The notes under the pieces are model-generated. The model worked only from the letters and a program-made list of their open reading frames with translations. It was not told where the DNA came from and ran no database searches. A stretch of 64,000 nucleotides of DNA from Flavobacteriales bacterium (GTDB lineage: Bacteria > Bacteroidota > Bacteroidia > Flavobacteriales > TMED113), in contig NZUK01000025.1 in NCBI GenBank assembly GCA_002701365.1, forward strand, positions 1-64,000, given 5' to 3'. Of the stretch, positions 28,113-38,682 are shown piece by piece. How positions within the stretch are numbered: position 1 is the first letter of the stretch; each line of letters starts with the position of its first letter. The translations under genes and the position numbers were made by a program.

Positions 28113-29575
28113 TGAGAAAAATCACACTACTGTTAATTCTTATTTCAAATACTATATTTGCTCAAATTAATGTAGATGGGATGGATCCTTTTTCCGATTT
28201 CCAAGACTTACCTAGTGATACCGATGTGGAAAAATATGGATTAGATGAAAGTGGTAATCGACAGGCGTACTCGGTTTATTATGAGTTTTATAAACAAAAA
28301 AGTTATGATGCTGCCATAGGTACGTGGTTGCATATTTTTTTTAATGCACCAAAATTATCTAAAAACATATATGTCCATGGTGTAAATATGTATAGAAACT
28401 TTATTAAAAATGAATCAGATAATGTTAAAAAAGAAATTTTGATTAATAATCTATTATCTATATATGATCAAAGAATATTATTCTTTCCTGGTGAGGACTC
28501 AAAAATACTCGGTAAAAAGGCAGTAGATTTATATAAGTATAAAAAATCAGATATCAACGAGGTTCAAAAAGCATATTTAATGCTTAAGGAATCTTTTGAG
28601 ATGCAACAAGAAACTAGTTCAGCTAGTTTAATTAATTATTATTTTTATTCAGCAGGTAAATTATTAGGTAATAATTTATTAACCAAAGAGGAGTTAATTG
28701 ATTTGTTCTCAGATTTATCGGGTGTTATTGATTATAAAGAAGCACAATTTTCTCAAGAGCTTTTTGAGTTAAGTCAAAAATCAGACTTAAATACAAAAGA
28801 AATAAAAGCTAAGAAAATAGCACTAAAGGAAACAAAGACATTAAGTGATGTTAGAATTAATATGGAAAAAGCCTTAGCTCCCCACGTTACTTGTAGCAAT
28901 CTTCAAGTATTATATGAGCTAAATTTTGAGGATAATCAATCAGATTTAAATTGGCTAGAAAGAGCAGCGAAGTTATTAAAAAAAGGAGATTGTGCAGATA
29001 CAGATATTTATTTTAAGATTGCAGCTAAATTACACGAATCAAATCCGACTGCAAAATCTGCATTTTACATGGGATATTTATCATTAAAACAAGAAGATTA
29101 TAATACTGCCATAAAATACTTTTCTCAGGCAGTAGAGGAAGAAATGGACAGTATTAAAAAAGCCGATTACTTATTTTATTTAGCAAAAACATATTATAGG
29201 AAGGGGGCTAATGCAAGTTCAAAAAAGTACGCCATTGAAGCGACACAATATCGTTCAGGATGGGGTGCTCCGTTTATATTAGTCGGAGATTTATATGCTC
29301 AAAGTTCTAGGAAATGTGGTGAGAATACAGGTAATTCTACCAATGACGAATTTACTAAAAGAGTTGGATATTGGGCAGCAATTGAAAAATATAACTATGC
29401 AAAAAAAGTAGATGCCTCATGTGCGGAAGAAGCTAATACAAAGATCCAGCAATATACTGAACAAGCTCCAGATAAAACTTCTACTTTTCAAGTTATAGGC
29501 TTAGATGAATCTACTTATCGAATTGAATGTTGGTATGTTGAAGTTGTAAAAAATCCTTATTTTTCTCAGTATTAA
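28112..29575 (+). CDS. Tetratricopeptide repeat protein, exported
   Basis: Signal peptide; SAFYMGYLSLKQEDYNTAIKYFSQAVEEE...YLFYLAKTYYRKG. Confidence 0.8.
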   Translation: MRKITLLLILISNTIFAQINVDGMDPFSDFQDLPSDTDVEKYGLDESGNRQAYSVYYEFYKQKSYDAAIGTWLHIFFNAPKLSKNIYVHGVNMYRNFIKNESDNVKKEILINNLLSIYDQRILFFPGEDSKILGKKAVDLYKYKKSDINEVQKAYLMLKESFEMQQETSSASLINYYFYSAGKLLGNNLLTKEELIDLFSDLSGVIDYKEAQFSQELFELSQKSDLNTKEIKAKKIALKETKTLSDVRINMEKALAPHVTCSNLQVLYELNFEDNQSDLNWLERAAKLLKKGDCADTDIYFKIAAKLHESNPTAKSAFYMGYLSLKQEDYNTAIKYFSQAVEEEMDSIKKADYLFYLAKTYYRKGANASSKKYAIEATQYRSGWGAPFILVGDLYAQSSRKCGENTGNSTNDEFTKRVGYWAAIEKYNYAKKVDASCAEEANTKIQQYTEQAPDKTSTFQVIGLDESTYRIECWYVEVVKNPYFSQY

Positions 29576-29599
29576 GTTTAAGCTCTGAATAAAATCCAG

Positions 29600-30124
29600 A
29601 TGATATTCAAATTTTTTTATTTTTTTATTTTTTTACTTAATATAGGTTGTGTTAATAAAATACAACATATTAATTCTAATTTCTCTAATCAAAAAATCAC
29701 AGATTTTGGCGTAGATGTGGAAATTAGTTATTATTTACAAGGTCAATTAGAGTTTCAGTTAATTGCTCCTGAGGTAGATCAGATCTCTGATCCAATAAAA
29801 AAAAATATTTTTTCACAAGGCATCAGTGTATATATATATAATTCCTCTCTTGACACTATTGCTAGTATTTTTTCAGATTTTGCTATTCAAAACAAACAAG
29901 ACAATTTAGTAGAAGCAAAAAAAAATGTTGTTTTGAAGAATATTCAAAATGAACAATTAAATACAGAAAGCTTGTTTTGGGATAAAAATACCAAAACAAT
30001 TTATACTGATGATTTTGTAACTATTAATACAAATAATGAAATTATTATGGGCTATGGTTTTTTGACAGATCAGAACTTTTCCACATATTCATTGTCTAAT
30101 ATTACAGGAACTATTTATTTATAA
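29600..30124 (+). CDS. lptC: LPS export ABC transporter periplasmic protein LptC-like
   Basis: Lipobox NIGCVNK; GVDVEISYYLQGQLEFQLIAPEV; LNTESLFWDKNTKTIYTDDFVTI. Confidence 0.78.
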   Translation: MIFKFFYFFIFLLNIGCVNKIQHINSNFSNQKITDFGVDVEISYYLQGQLEFQLIAPEVDQISDPIKKNIFSQGISVYIYNSSLDTIASIFSDFAIQNKQDNLVEAKKNVVLKNIQNEQLNTESLFWDKNTKTIYTDDFVTINTNNEIIMGYGFLTDQNFSTYSLSNITGTIYL

Positions 30125-30136
30125 GTATTTATTTTT

Positions 30137-31396
30137 ATGACAATAACGTATTTAATTATAATTATAACACTTGTTTTATCAGCGTTTTTTTCTGGGATGG
30201 AAATAGCATTTGTGTCGTCCAATAAATTAAAAATTTTTTTAGACAAAGAACAGGGAAGCCTAACGAATAAGATAGTCTCTAAGTTTACAGATAAATCAAC
30301 CCATTTTATTATTTCAATGTTAATAGGCAACAATGTGGCCCTAGTAATATATGGTATATATATGTCAGATTTATTAGAACCGATTATATCTAAGTATCTT
30401 ATAACCATTCCTTTACTTATATTAATAATACAAGTTATTATATCTTCTTTTTTGGTTTTGTTAATTGCAGAATTTTTACCGAAAGCCTTTTTTTCTTTAT
30501 TCCCTAACAGGTTGTTAAAAATATTTGCCGTGCCTGCTTTTATTGTTGTAAAAATTTTATATCCATTTTCTATTTTTATAAGTTTTATATCTAGTTTTTT
30601 GATTAAACTTATTTTTCCAAAAAATATTACATATGAGAAACCAGTTTTTAAAAGAGTAGATTTAGATGCTTATTTAGAAGAGCATAATAAAATTTCTCAA
30701 AAATCTAATGGCAGTATTGACCCTGAAATTGAAATTTTACAAAATGCATTAGACTTCTCGAATATTAAAGTGCGGGATTGCATGATCCCTAGAACAGATA
30801 TTGTTGGGATTGATATTGTTGATTCTATTAGCGAACTGCGTCAAAAATTTATTAGTACAGGGCATTCTAAAATTTTAGTTTATAAGGAAAATTTAGATAA
30901 TATTATTGCATATGTTCATTCTTATGAATTATTTAAAAAACCTAAAGAAATAAAGGATATTTTATTACCTATTTCTATTATCCCGGAGAGCATCTTAGCA
31001 CAAGATGCATTAGATAAATTAATTAAAGATCGTAGAAGTGTTGCTTTAGTAGTTGATGAATATGGAGGCACATCAGGATTAATATGTGTTGAAGATATTT
31101 TGGAAGAGCTAGTAGGAGAAATTGAAGATGAGCATGATGAGACTATTTTCTTAGGTAGACAAATAGGTGAAAAAAAATATCATATTCCGGGTAAATCAAA
31201 AATAGAAGATTTAAATAAAAAATATGATTTCCAATTTCATTTATCAGAAGAGTATGACACATTAAGTGGTTTAATTATTAGCTCTATTGGCAGAATACCG
31301 AAAAACCATGAAATTATTGAAATAGATAATTGTGAGTTTAAGATTTTAAAAATACATGATAATTTTATAGAGGAAGTTATTCTTTATGTCCTTTAA
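30137..31396 (+). CDS. CNNM/CBS/CorC-HlyC domain protein (hemolysin family)
   Basis: DUF21 TM region with FFSGMEIAFVSSN; CBS pair VRDCMIPRTDIVGID; VVDEYGGTSGLICVEDILEELVGEI. Confidence 0.93.
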   Translation: MTITYLIIIITLVLSAFFSGMEIAFVSSNKLKIFLDKEQGSLTNKIVSKFTDKSTHFIISMLIGNNVALVIYGIYMSDLLEPIISKYLITIPLLILIIQVIISSFLVLLIAEFLPKAFFSLFPNRLLKIFAVPAFIVVKILYPFSIFISFISSFLIKLIFPKNITYEKPVFKRVDLDAYLEEHNKISQKSNGSIDPEIEILQNALDFSNIKVRDCMIPRTDIVGIDIVDSISELRQKFISTGHSKILVYKENLDNIIAYVHSYELFKKPKEIKDILLPISIIPESILAQDALDKLIKDRRSVALVVDEYGGTSGLICVEDILEELVGEIEDEHDETIFLGRQIGEKKYHIPGKSKIEDLNKKYDFQFHLSEEYDTLSGLIISSIGRIPKNHEIIEIDNCEFKILKIHDNFIEEVILYVL

Positions 31397-31434
31397 TAGA
31401 ATAATCGTATATTCGTATTCCAAATTTTTATAAT

Positions 31435-33264
31435 ATGACTTTAAATGATATAAGAAATAAATCAGGTTTACTAATATTAGTAATTGGTTTTGGTATGTTG
31501 GGCTTTATTTTTATGGATTTAATGAGTTCAGGAACCTCATTGTTTCAAAAAGGACAAAATCTCTTATTAAAAGTAGGAAAAGAAAAAATTACATACACTT
31601 CTTTTGAAAAAGAATTAGAGCAAAATATTAATATTAAGTATGCTTCAGCTTTGGGTGTGGTTAATATTAACCAGTCTCAAAGAGCTGATGAGCGAGATTT
31701 ATTATGGGATGAAAAAATTAAAGATATTGTACTTGCAGAAAAATTTAATCAATCCGGAATTACTGTAGGTAAAACTGAGGCTTGGGATTTAATATCTGGC
31801 GAAATAACTGGACAGCAATCACAATTATTTGGATTTTTTTTCAGAGATCAAAATGAAAATGGAGAATGGAACCAGTATGATCCTGAGATGATTGAGAGTT
31901 GGATAGATATTGGTTCTGATAATCCACAGTGGCCTCGGTATCTTTTTTTTAAAGAAAATGAAATTAAGACTAAGCAAGATAAAAAGTATTACTCTGCAAT
32001 AAAGAAAGGAGTATTTGTTACACAAAATGATGCTAAATCATATTATAAAGATCAAACAAAATCAGTTTCAGGACAATATGTTTTTATATCAAATGCTAAT
32101 GAAGAATTTTTTAGTGAAGTTTCTGAAAAAGACATTAAAAAATATTATAAAAATAATAAGTCAGATTTTTCAAATATTCCGAATAGAGAGGTTAAGTATT
32201 TTGTTTTTAATTTAACTGCGAGTGAATCAGATAAACAAGATATACTTCAGGAGATGGTTGATTTAATTTCAGATAAAAAAGTCTTTAACAAAAGAACTAG
32301 AGTTGAAGAAATAGATTCAGGATTTCAGAACACAAGTAATATTGAGTTTTTTATTAGTCAATACGGAGATAATAAATACGATTTAAAAAAAATATCATTG
32401 ATTGAATTTGAGGAATTAAAAAACAAAAATTCCATCAAAAACAGTATTATTCAACCTTACTTTGATAAAGATGTCTGTAGGATGGGTCGGGTCTTAAATA
32501 TTACAAATGATAGTGTTAATCTAGTATATCTTGATCGTGTATTATATGCAAGTGATCAAACTTTAAATGAAATATATTCCGATGTTTTTGATCTAATTAA
32601 TAATAACCCTAAAATTGAAGATTATAATTTATTTTCTCAACAAGCAGATAGTAAGCCAAGGACTGTAATATTAGGTAAAATGGATCAATCAGTTCCTGGT
32701 TTAGGTGCAAGTAGAGAGTTAGTTAGGTGGGCATTTAATAGTGAGACCAATATCAATGAACCAATGTTCTTTGATTTAGAAGACAAGTATATAATTGCAT
32801 TTGTTTCTAAAATTTCAGAGAAAGAAACTAAATCAATTGACGAAGTGTATGATGAAATTGCGACAATTATTCAAAAGAACAAATCTGCGGAATTAATTGC
32901 TGATAAAATTAATGATTTGCAATACAATTCGGTTACAGACATAGCAAATGTATTCAAGGTTAAAGTGAAATCAATACAGGAATTGCGAATGAACTCCGAT
33001 GTTTTTGGTAGCGAAGGATATAACCCGGGGGCTGTTGGTGCATTTTTTGGAGTTCCTGAAGGAGACGTTTCAGAGCCATATATTTCTGAGAGTGGTGTTT
33101 TTGTATTTAAAAAGAATAAAAATAATAACATTAATTATCCCTCCGATTTATCTCGATATAAGCAATTAATTGATAAAGGTCATGATAGCCAAATAGACCT
33201 ATTACTTATCGATATACTCAAAGAAGATAAGCAAATAGTTGACAATAGATTCAATTTTTATTAA
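31435..33264 (+). CDS. PpiD/SurA-like peptidylprolyl isomerase
   Basis: N-terminal TM then SurA_N-like region; C-terminal GAVGAFFGVPEGDVSEPYISESGVFVFKK. Confidence 0.85.
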   Translation: MTLNDIRNKSGLLILVIGFGMLGFIFMDLMSSGTSLFQKGQNLLLKVGKEKITYTSFEKELEQNINIKYASALGVVNINQSQRADERDLLWDEKIKDIVLAEKFNQSGITVGKTEAWDLISGEITGQQSQLFGFFFRDQNENGEWNQYDPEMIESWIDIGSDNPQWPRYLFFKENEIKTKQDKKYYSAIKKGVFVTQNDAKSYYKDQTKSVSGQYVFISNANEEFFSEVSEKDIKKYYKNNKSDFSNIPNREVKYFVFNLTASESDKQDILQEMVDLISDKKVFNKRTRVEEIDSGFQNTSNIEFFISQYGDNKYDLKKISLIEFEELKNKNSIKNSIIQPYFDKDVCRMGRVLNITNDSVNLVYLDRVLYASDQTLNEIYSDVFDLINNNPKIEDYNLFSQQADSKPRTVILGKMDQSVPGLGASRELVRWAFNSETNINEPMFFDLEDKYIIAFVSKISEKETKSIDEVYDEIATIIQKNKSAELIADKINDLQYNSVTDIANVFKVKVKSIQELRMNSDVFGSEGYNPGAVGAFFGVPEGDVSEPYISESGVFVFKKNKNNNINYPSDLSRYKQLIDKGHDSQIDLLLIDILKEDKQIVDNRFNFY

Positions 33265-34514
33265 AATCTATATATTCTATATGAGTCTAATTTCAAAAAG
33301 GTAAACAGCAAAATTGAAAAAGATAATAATGAGGAACCACCGTAGCTAATAAATGGGAGTGGAATTCCAATGACGGGCATGATTCCTAGAGTCATACTAA
33401 TATTAATTACAATATGGGCAAATAATATTGCACTTAGTGAATATCCATAAATTCTACTAAATCTTGATGTTTGTTTTTCACTAATCAAAATTATTTTGAC
33501 AATTAAAGTCACAAATAACATAATAATTATACAACTTCCAGTAAATCCAAATTCTTCACCGATAGTACAAAATATAAAATCAGTGTTTTGTTCAGGCACA
33601 AAATTAAATTTTGTTTGAGTTCCATTTAAATATCCTTTGCCAAAAAAACCGCCTGAACCTATTGCGATTAAAGATTGGTTTAAGTTATATCCTGATCCTA
33701 AATTATTTTTTTCTTTTCCAATGATTATATCAATTCTCTCTTTTTGATGAGGTTGTAAAATATTATCATAACCATAATTAACACTACCTACGATTAGCAT
33801 TCCTATAATCAAAGTTACGAATGCAGGGAGAAATCTTTTTTTATGTTTTTGTAATAAGTATGCAAAACCAATATGTAAAAGTATTAAAACAATTATTGTA
33901 GCACTTACGCCCACGATAATAGTTGATAAACTTATCAATAATGATGTGACTCCAAAAAATATATATTTTATTTGAAGGCCTTCTCTAAAAAACATGATAA
34001 TTAATGATGTGTAGATTAATGCTGACCCAGCGTCGGGTTGTTTAAGAATTAATAAAAAAGGCAATAAAATAAAACTACAGACTTTTAGGGTATTTATATA
34101 TTTATTTAAATAAATATTTTTGTCGTGTATAAATTTAGAAATTGCTAGTATCGTTCCATATTTTGCAAATTCTGCTGGTTGCAAACCAAAACTTCCAAAA
34201 TTAAACCAAGCTTTTGCGCCTCCTACTTCTTTACCAATAAATAGCACTAGTATTAGCGATATAATAGATGCAAAGTATACTATATAACCTAATCTTGTTA
34301 TCATTTTAATATCAATTAGTAAAATAAAAACAGATACTATACAAGAGCAAGCTATAAACAATAATTGTTTACCATATATTGTTTTTGTATTAAGAATTTC
34401 GAAGCTGCTTTCAGGGTCAAAGCTACTAGAGTAAATGCTTGCCCATCCTATAAAGACAAGTATGCAATATATTAGAATAATAATCCAATTTATTTTACCA
34501 GGTTTTTGATGCAT
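33261..34514 (-). CDS. rodA: Rod shape-determining peptidoglycan polymerase RodA
   Basis: Multi-TM; LQPAEFAKYGTI, KQPDAGSALIY, PEQNTDFIFCTIGEEFGF, GIPLPFISYGGSS. Confidence 0.96.
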   Translation of the reverse strand: MHQKPGKINWIIILIYCILVFIGWASIYSSSFDPESSFEILNTKTIYGKQLLFIACSCIVSVFILLIDIKMITRLGYIVYFASIISLILVLFIGKEVGGAKAWFNFGSFGLQPAEFAKYGTILAISKFIHDKNIYLNKYINTLKVCSFILLPFLLILKQPDAGSALIYTSLIIMFFREGLQIKYIFFGVTSLLISLSTIIVGVSATIIVLILLHIGFAYLLQKHKKRFLPAFVTLIIGMLIVGSVNYGYDNILQPHQKERIDIIIGKEKNNLGSGYNLNQSLIAIGSGGFFGKGYLNGTQTKFNFVPEQNTDFIFCTIGEEFGFTGSCIIIMLFVTLIVKIILISEKQTSRFSRIYGYSLSAILFAHIVINISMTLGIMPVIGIPLPFISYGGSSLLSFSILLFTFLKLDSYRIYRF

Positions 34515-36344
34515 TTAGTAATTAATTTTTTTTGATATAATTGTTTTCTCCAATGTCTCTCTATCAATTTTTTTATTGATGTATTTTTCTATACATAAGC
34601 TTGCAATTGGAGCCGCTATATCGCTACCCCATCCTCCATTTTCAACATAAACTGCTATAGCAATTTGAGGATTATTTTTAGGTGCAAACGCAATAAATAT
34701 TGAGTGATCATCACCGTGTGGATTTTGTGCCGTACCTGTTTTTCCGCAAATAGTTATATCTGACATCTTAGCTTTTGGTGCAGTACCGTATTTTCCTTCA
34801 ACAGCTGTTTGCATGCCATAAATAACAGGATTAAAGTATTTAGGTTCTATAGAACAGTATTTTTTTATGTTAAAATCCTTGTTAATTTCTCTCGCAGGTA
34901 TATTATTGATTTTTTTAATAATGTGAGGTAATTTATAATAACCTCTATTTGCAATAATTACTGCAATATTAGCCATTTGAATTGGTGTCATTAATAGAGC
35001 ATCTTGCCCAATTCCAAGAGAAATACATGTTGACGATCGCCATCTGTTTTCACCATACATGTTATCATAGTATTGACTTGTGGGTAAAAAACCACGCTTA
35101 TTATTATAGAAATCATTATTAAAACTTGTATTTAAACCAAAAGATGCTGCATGATTATGCCAGTTGTTTAATCCTTCACTTGATGTTTTCTTTGTATTAA
35201 TAATTCCTTGGAATGTAGAGCAAAAGTATGCATTGCACGATTGTGCAATTGCTTGTCGTAGATTTAATGGTGATTTGTGTTTATGGCACCCAACATGTAA
35301 AGATGATTTGTAGTTCCAACCTGAATTGCATTTAAACATTGTCCCAGGTGTAATTTGGTTTTCTTGTAAAGCAATTAATGCATTAATTAATTTAAATATT
35401 GATCCAGGTGGGTAGGCTGCAGAAATAGCTCGATTATATAATGGTTTTCCAGGGTCTAGATATAATTTTCTAAAATTTTCTCCTCTTTTTTCCCCCAGAA
35501 AAAGAGATGAATTAAATGTAGGACTTGATACCAATGTTAAAATTTCTCCACTTGAAGGTTCGATAGCCACTATGCTTCCCCTTTTTTTATTCATTAATTT
35601 TTCGGCGTATCTTTGAAGATCAAAGTCAATTGTTAGTTGAATATCTTTTCCGGATATTGCTAAGGTGTCATAACGACCTTCTTGAAATGATCCTTGGTAT
35701 TTTCCAAAGACATCCACAACTTTTCTTTCTACTCCTTTTTCACCTTTTAAAAATTCTTCATACATTTTTTCTACCCCTGAAACACCAATTAGATCGTGCT
35801 TTGTATATGTTGGATTTTTTTTAATTAAGCTATTTGTAATTTGGCTGATATACCCAAAAATATTTCCACTTGAATTTGTTGCGTATTCACGAACATATTT
35901 AGGCTGGGCGTAGAATCCTTTAAATAAATGTAGGTTTTCATGGATGGTAACAAAACTTTCTTTAGTTACACCCTTCATAAAAACAGATGGCTTATAATTA
36001 GAATATTTTTTTGCTGATAGTATTCTTTTTTTTAAATCAGAAATAGAAATATTAAATGTTTTACATAATAAAAAGGTGTCTAAGTTTTTTTCCATTTGAT
36101 ATGGAACAATCATAATATCTTGTGCACGTTGATTCGATACTAATAAATGATTGTTTCTATCATAAACCCAACCTCTTTCAGGGTATTGAATAATTTTTCT
36201 AATTACATTGTTTTCTGCAGAAATTTTATAACTACTGTTGATAATTTGAACAAAAAATAATTTAATTAAAATGCATATAAAAAATGTGAATACAAGTGCA
36301 ATTATTGCATACTTTCTATTTTGGTAAAAGTCATAATTTCTCAT
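34515..36344 (-). CDS. mrdA: Penicillin-binding protein 2
   Basis: ERGWVYDRNNHLLVSN, AAYPPGSIFKL, SCNAYF, CGKTGTAQNP. Confidence 0.96.
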   Translation of the reverse strand: MRNYDFYQNRKYAIIALVFTFFICILIKLFFVQIINSSYKISAENNVIRKIIQYPERGWVYDRNNHLLVSNQRAQDIMIVPYQMEKNLDTFLLCKTFNISISDLKKRILSAKKYSNYKPSVFMKGVTKESFVTIHENLHLFKGFYAQPKYVREYATNSSGNIFGYISQITNSLIKKNPTYTKHDLIGVSGVEKMYEEFLKGEKGVERKVVDVFGKYQGSFQEGRYDTLAISGKDIQLTIDFDLQRYAEKLMNKKRGSIVAIEPSSGEILTLVSSPTFNSSLFLGEKRGENFRKLYLDPGKPLYNRAISAAYPPGSIFKLINALIALQENQITPGTMFKCNSGWNYKSSLHVGCHKHKSPLNLRQAIAQSCNAYFCSTFQGIINTKKTSSEGLNNWHNHAASFGLNTSFNNDFYNNKRGFLPTSQYYDNMYGENRWRSSTCISLGIGQDALLMTPIQMANIAVIIANRGYYKLPHIIKKINNIPAREINKDFNIKKYCSIEPKYFNPVIYGMQTAVEGKYGTAPKAKMSDITICGKTGTAQNPHGDDHSIFIAFAPKNNPQIAIAVYVENGGWGSDIAAPIASLCIEKYINKKIDRETLEKTIISKKINY

Positions 36345-36817
36345 AATTGTGATTTATTCAGCATTTTGTGCATAATGCATAAAGCCAATGTAAATATTCC
36401 ACTTAATAGAGTTGTTTTTATTATGTTAAAAAATTCTTTAAAGGAATAATATTCCAAAAAGAACAGGGTGAAATGATGAAAAAAAATGAAATAACTAATT
36501 GTAATAATAAACCTTTTAATAGGCATATTATACAATTCATGCGATTCTTCGGAATCTATTCTAGATGTAGATAAAATCTTCAAGTAGCCAATCAATACAC
36601 TTGCAATAGTGTGTATGCCATAAGAATCACAAAATATGTCAATAGTAAATCCTGTAATAAAGCTAAGGATTAGTATTGTGCTACTAGGAATTTTTTTCTT
36701 TAAGAACAGTATAAATATTATATAATAATAAGGATTTATGTATCCATTAAATTGAATATTATTTAAAATAAAAATTTGACAAAAAATTACCCAAATAAAT
36801 AATAATATACTTTTCAA
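36341..36817 (-). CDS. mreD: Rod shape-determining protein MreD
   Basis: Small polytopic membrane protein between mreC and mrdA; GFTIDIFCDSYGIHT. Confidence 0.85.
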   Translation of the reverse strand: MKSILLFIWVIFCQIFILNNIQFNGYINPYYYIIFILFLKKKIPSSTILILSFITGFTIDIFCDSYGIHTIASVLIGYLKILSTSRIDSEESHELYNMPIKRFIITISYFIFFHHFTLFFLEYYSFKEFFNIIKTTLLSGIFTLALCIMHKMLNKSQL

Positions 36818-36818
36818 T

Positions 36819-37631
36819 TTAATATTCGTTTTCTATTAATTTTCGCTCCTTCTTTAAGGGGTTTTTGATTATGTGAACAAAATTCAAATTTGTAAAATCA
36901 ACCAATAAGTTAACAGAAATTGTTAAGAAATTAGTATTGTTTTCTGATTTATATGATGATACTGTTCCAATATGAATATCTGCAGGTAATATATTTGAAT
37001 ATGAACTTGTCACAACTGTATCACCAACTTCTATATTGACGTTTTTTGGTAATCCAGTTAATTGCATAATTTTAGGATTTTCCCCATCCCAATTTAAAGT
37101 TCCAAATTTACCAGAGTTTTTAATTTTTGCACTAACAGTTAAGTTAGTGTTTATAAGACTAATTATAGTACTAAAATCACCACTTACATTATGAGTAATT
37201 CCCACTAATCCGTTATTATTGATAACACCCATTTTTGGATGTATGTTGTGCTTTTTACCTGAATTAATCGTTATATAATTTTGTCGTTTATTCCAACTAT
37301 TACGAAGTACATTTGCTTGTACTGTAACAATAGAGTCAAACATTAATGTGTCAGTATGAAATAAAAATAATTTTCTTTGTAGATTTATGTTTGATTTTAA
37401 TAAACTATCATTTATTTGTAATAGTTTATTATTAATTGATTTTAATTCAAAATACTTTTTTAAGTTTTTTTCTTTTAAATATAATTTTGATTTAATATTT
37501 GAAACTTGTGATAAAAATTTACTTTCAATTACAAAATGATTGTTAATCAATAATTGAACAGCAATTAATTGAAGGATAATAAATAGAAAAAATACATGAT
37601 TTTTTATCAGTATTTGAATTATCCGATTCAT
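36819..37631 (-). CDS. mreC: Rod shape-determining protein MreC
   Basis: TM plus coiled coil; INSGKKHNIHPKMGVINNNGLVGIT; GDTVVTSSYSNILP. Confidence 0.92.
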   Translation of the reverse strand: MNRIIQILIKNHVFFLFIILQLIAVQLLINNHFVIESKFLSQVSNIKSKLYLKEKNLKKYFELKSINNKLLQINDSLLKSNINLQRKLFLFHTDTLMFDSIVTVQANVLRNSWNKRQNYITINSGKKHNIHPKMGVINNNGLVGITHNVSGDFSTIISLINTNLTVSAKIKNSGKFGTLNWDGENPKIMQLTGLPKNVNIEVGDTVVTSSYSNILPADIHIGTVSSYKSENNTNFLTISVNLLVDFTNLNFVHIIKNPLKKERKLIENEY

Positions 37632-37637
37632 ATTCTT

Positions 37638-38678
37638 TTATCTCATTAATACCCCATCGTATTGATCAACATTTTTTAAAGCAATACCTGTTCCTCTTAC
37701 TACCGCTCTCAAAGGGTCTTCACCAACGTATACAGGAAGATCAGTTTTATTTTTTATTCTTGCATCTAAGCCTCTTAGCATTGCACCACCCCCCGCAAGA
37801 TAAATTCCGCTATTATAAATATCGGCAGCCAATTCAGGCGGTGTCATAGCAAGTGCCTGCATTATTGCATCTTCAATTTGTTTAATGGAGGCATCTAGTG
37901 CTCGAGCAATTTCTTTATAGGACACTTCTACTGCTTTTGGCTTACCTGTTGTTTGGTCACGACCTTGCACTTCCCAATTATCAGGAATTTCTTTATCTGT
38001 TTCTTCTAGATTTTCTAATGCAGAACCTACTTCAATTTTAATTCTTTCTGCTGATCTTTCTCCAATTACTAGATTGTGACTTTTTCTCATAAAGTATTCA
38101 ATGTCAGATGTGAAAATATCTCCAGCTACTTTGATAGATTTATCTTTTACAATACCACCTAGCGAGAGTACTGCAATTTCTGTTGTACCACCGCCAATGT
38201 CTATTATCATATTACCTCTAGGTTCTTGCACTTCAATGCCCATGCCAATAGCAGCAGCCATGGGCTCATGAATTAAATATACTTCTTTAGCTCCTGAAAT
38301 TTCTGCTGAATCTCTAACAGCTCTTTTTTCAACTTCGGTAATACCTGAAGGAATACAAATTACCATTCTTAGTGCTGGTGCCCATAATCTATTTTGTAGT
38401 GAAGGGATACTTTTAATAAATGCTTTAATCATTTGTTCAGCTGCATCAAAATCTGCGATTACCCCATCTTTTAGTGGTCTATTAGTTTCAATACCTTTGT
38501 GAGCTTTACCATGCATTTGTTGAGCTTTGCTACCTACAGCAATAACTTTACCTGTTTTTAATTCAGTTGCAACTATCGATGGTTCATCAACAACAACCTT
38601 GTCATTATGAATAATTAGTGTATTTGCTGTGCCTAAATCAATAGCAATGTCTTCAGTAAAAAAATCAAATATTCCCAC
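37638..38678 (-). CDS. mreB: Rod shape-determining protein MreB
   Basis: IAIDLGTANTLI, IDIGGGTTEIAVLSLGGIV, GGGAMLRGLD. Confidence 0.98.
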   Translation of the reverse strand: MGIFDFFTEDIAIDLGTANTLIIHNDKVVVDEPSIVATELKTGKVIAVGSKAQQMHGKAHKGIETNRPLKDGVIADFDAAEQMIKAFIKSIPSLQNRLWAPALRMVICIPSGITEVEKRAVRDSAEISGAKEVYLIHEPMAAAIGMGIEVQEPRGNMIIDIGGGTTEIAVLSLGGIVKDKSIKVAGDIFTSDIEYFMRKSHNLVIGERSAERIKIEVGSALENLEETDKEIPDNWEVQGRDQTTGKPKAVEVSYKEIARALDASIKQIEDAIMQALAMTPPELAADIYNSGIYLAGGGAMLRGLDARIKNKTDLPVYVGEDPLRAVVRGTGIALKNVDQYDGVLMR

Positions 38679-38682
38679 AGTT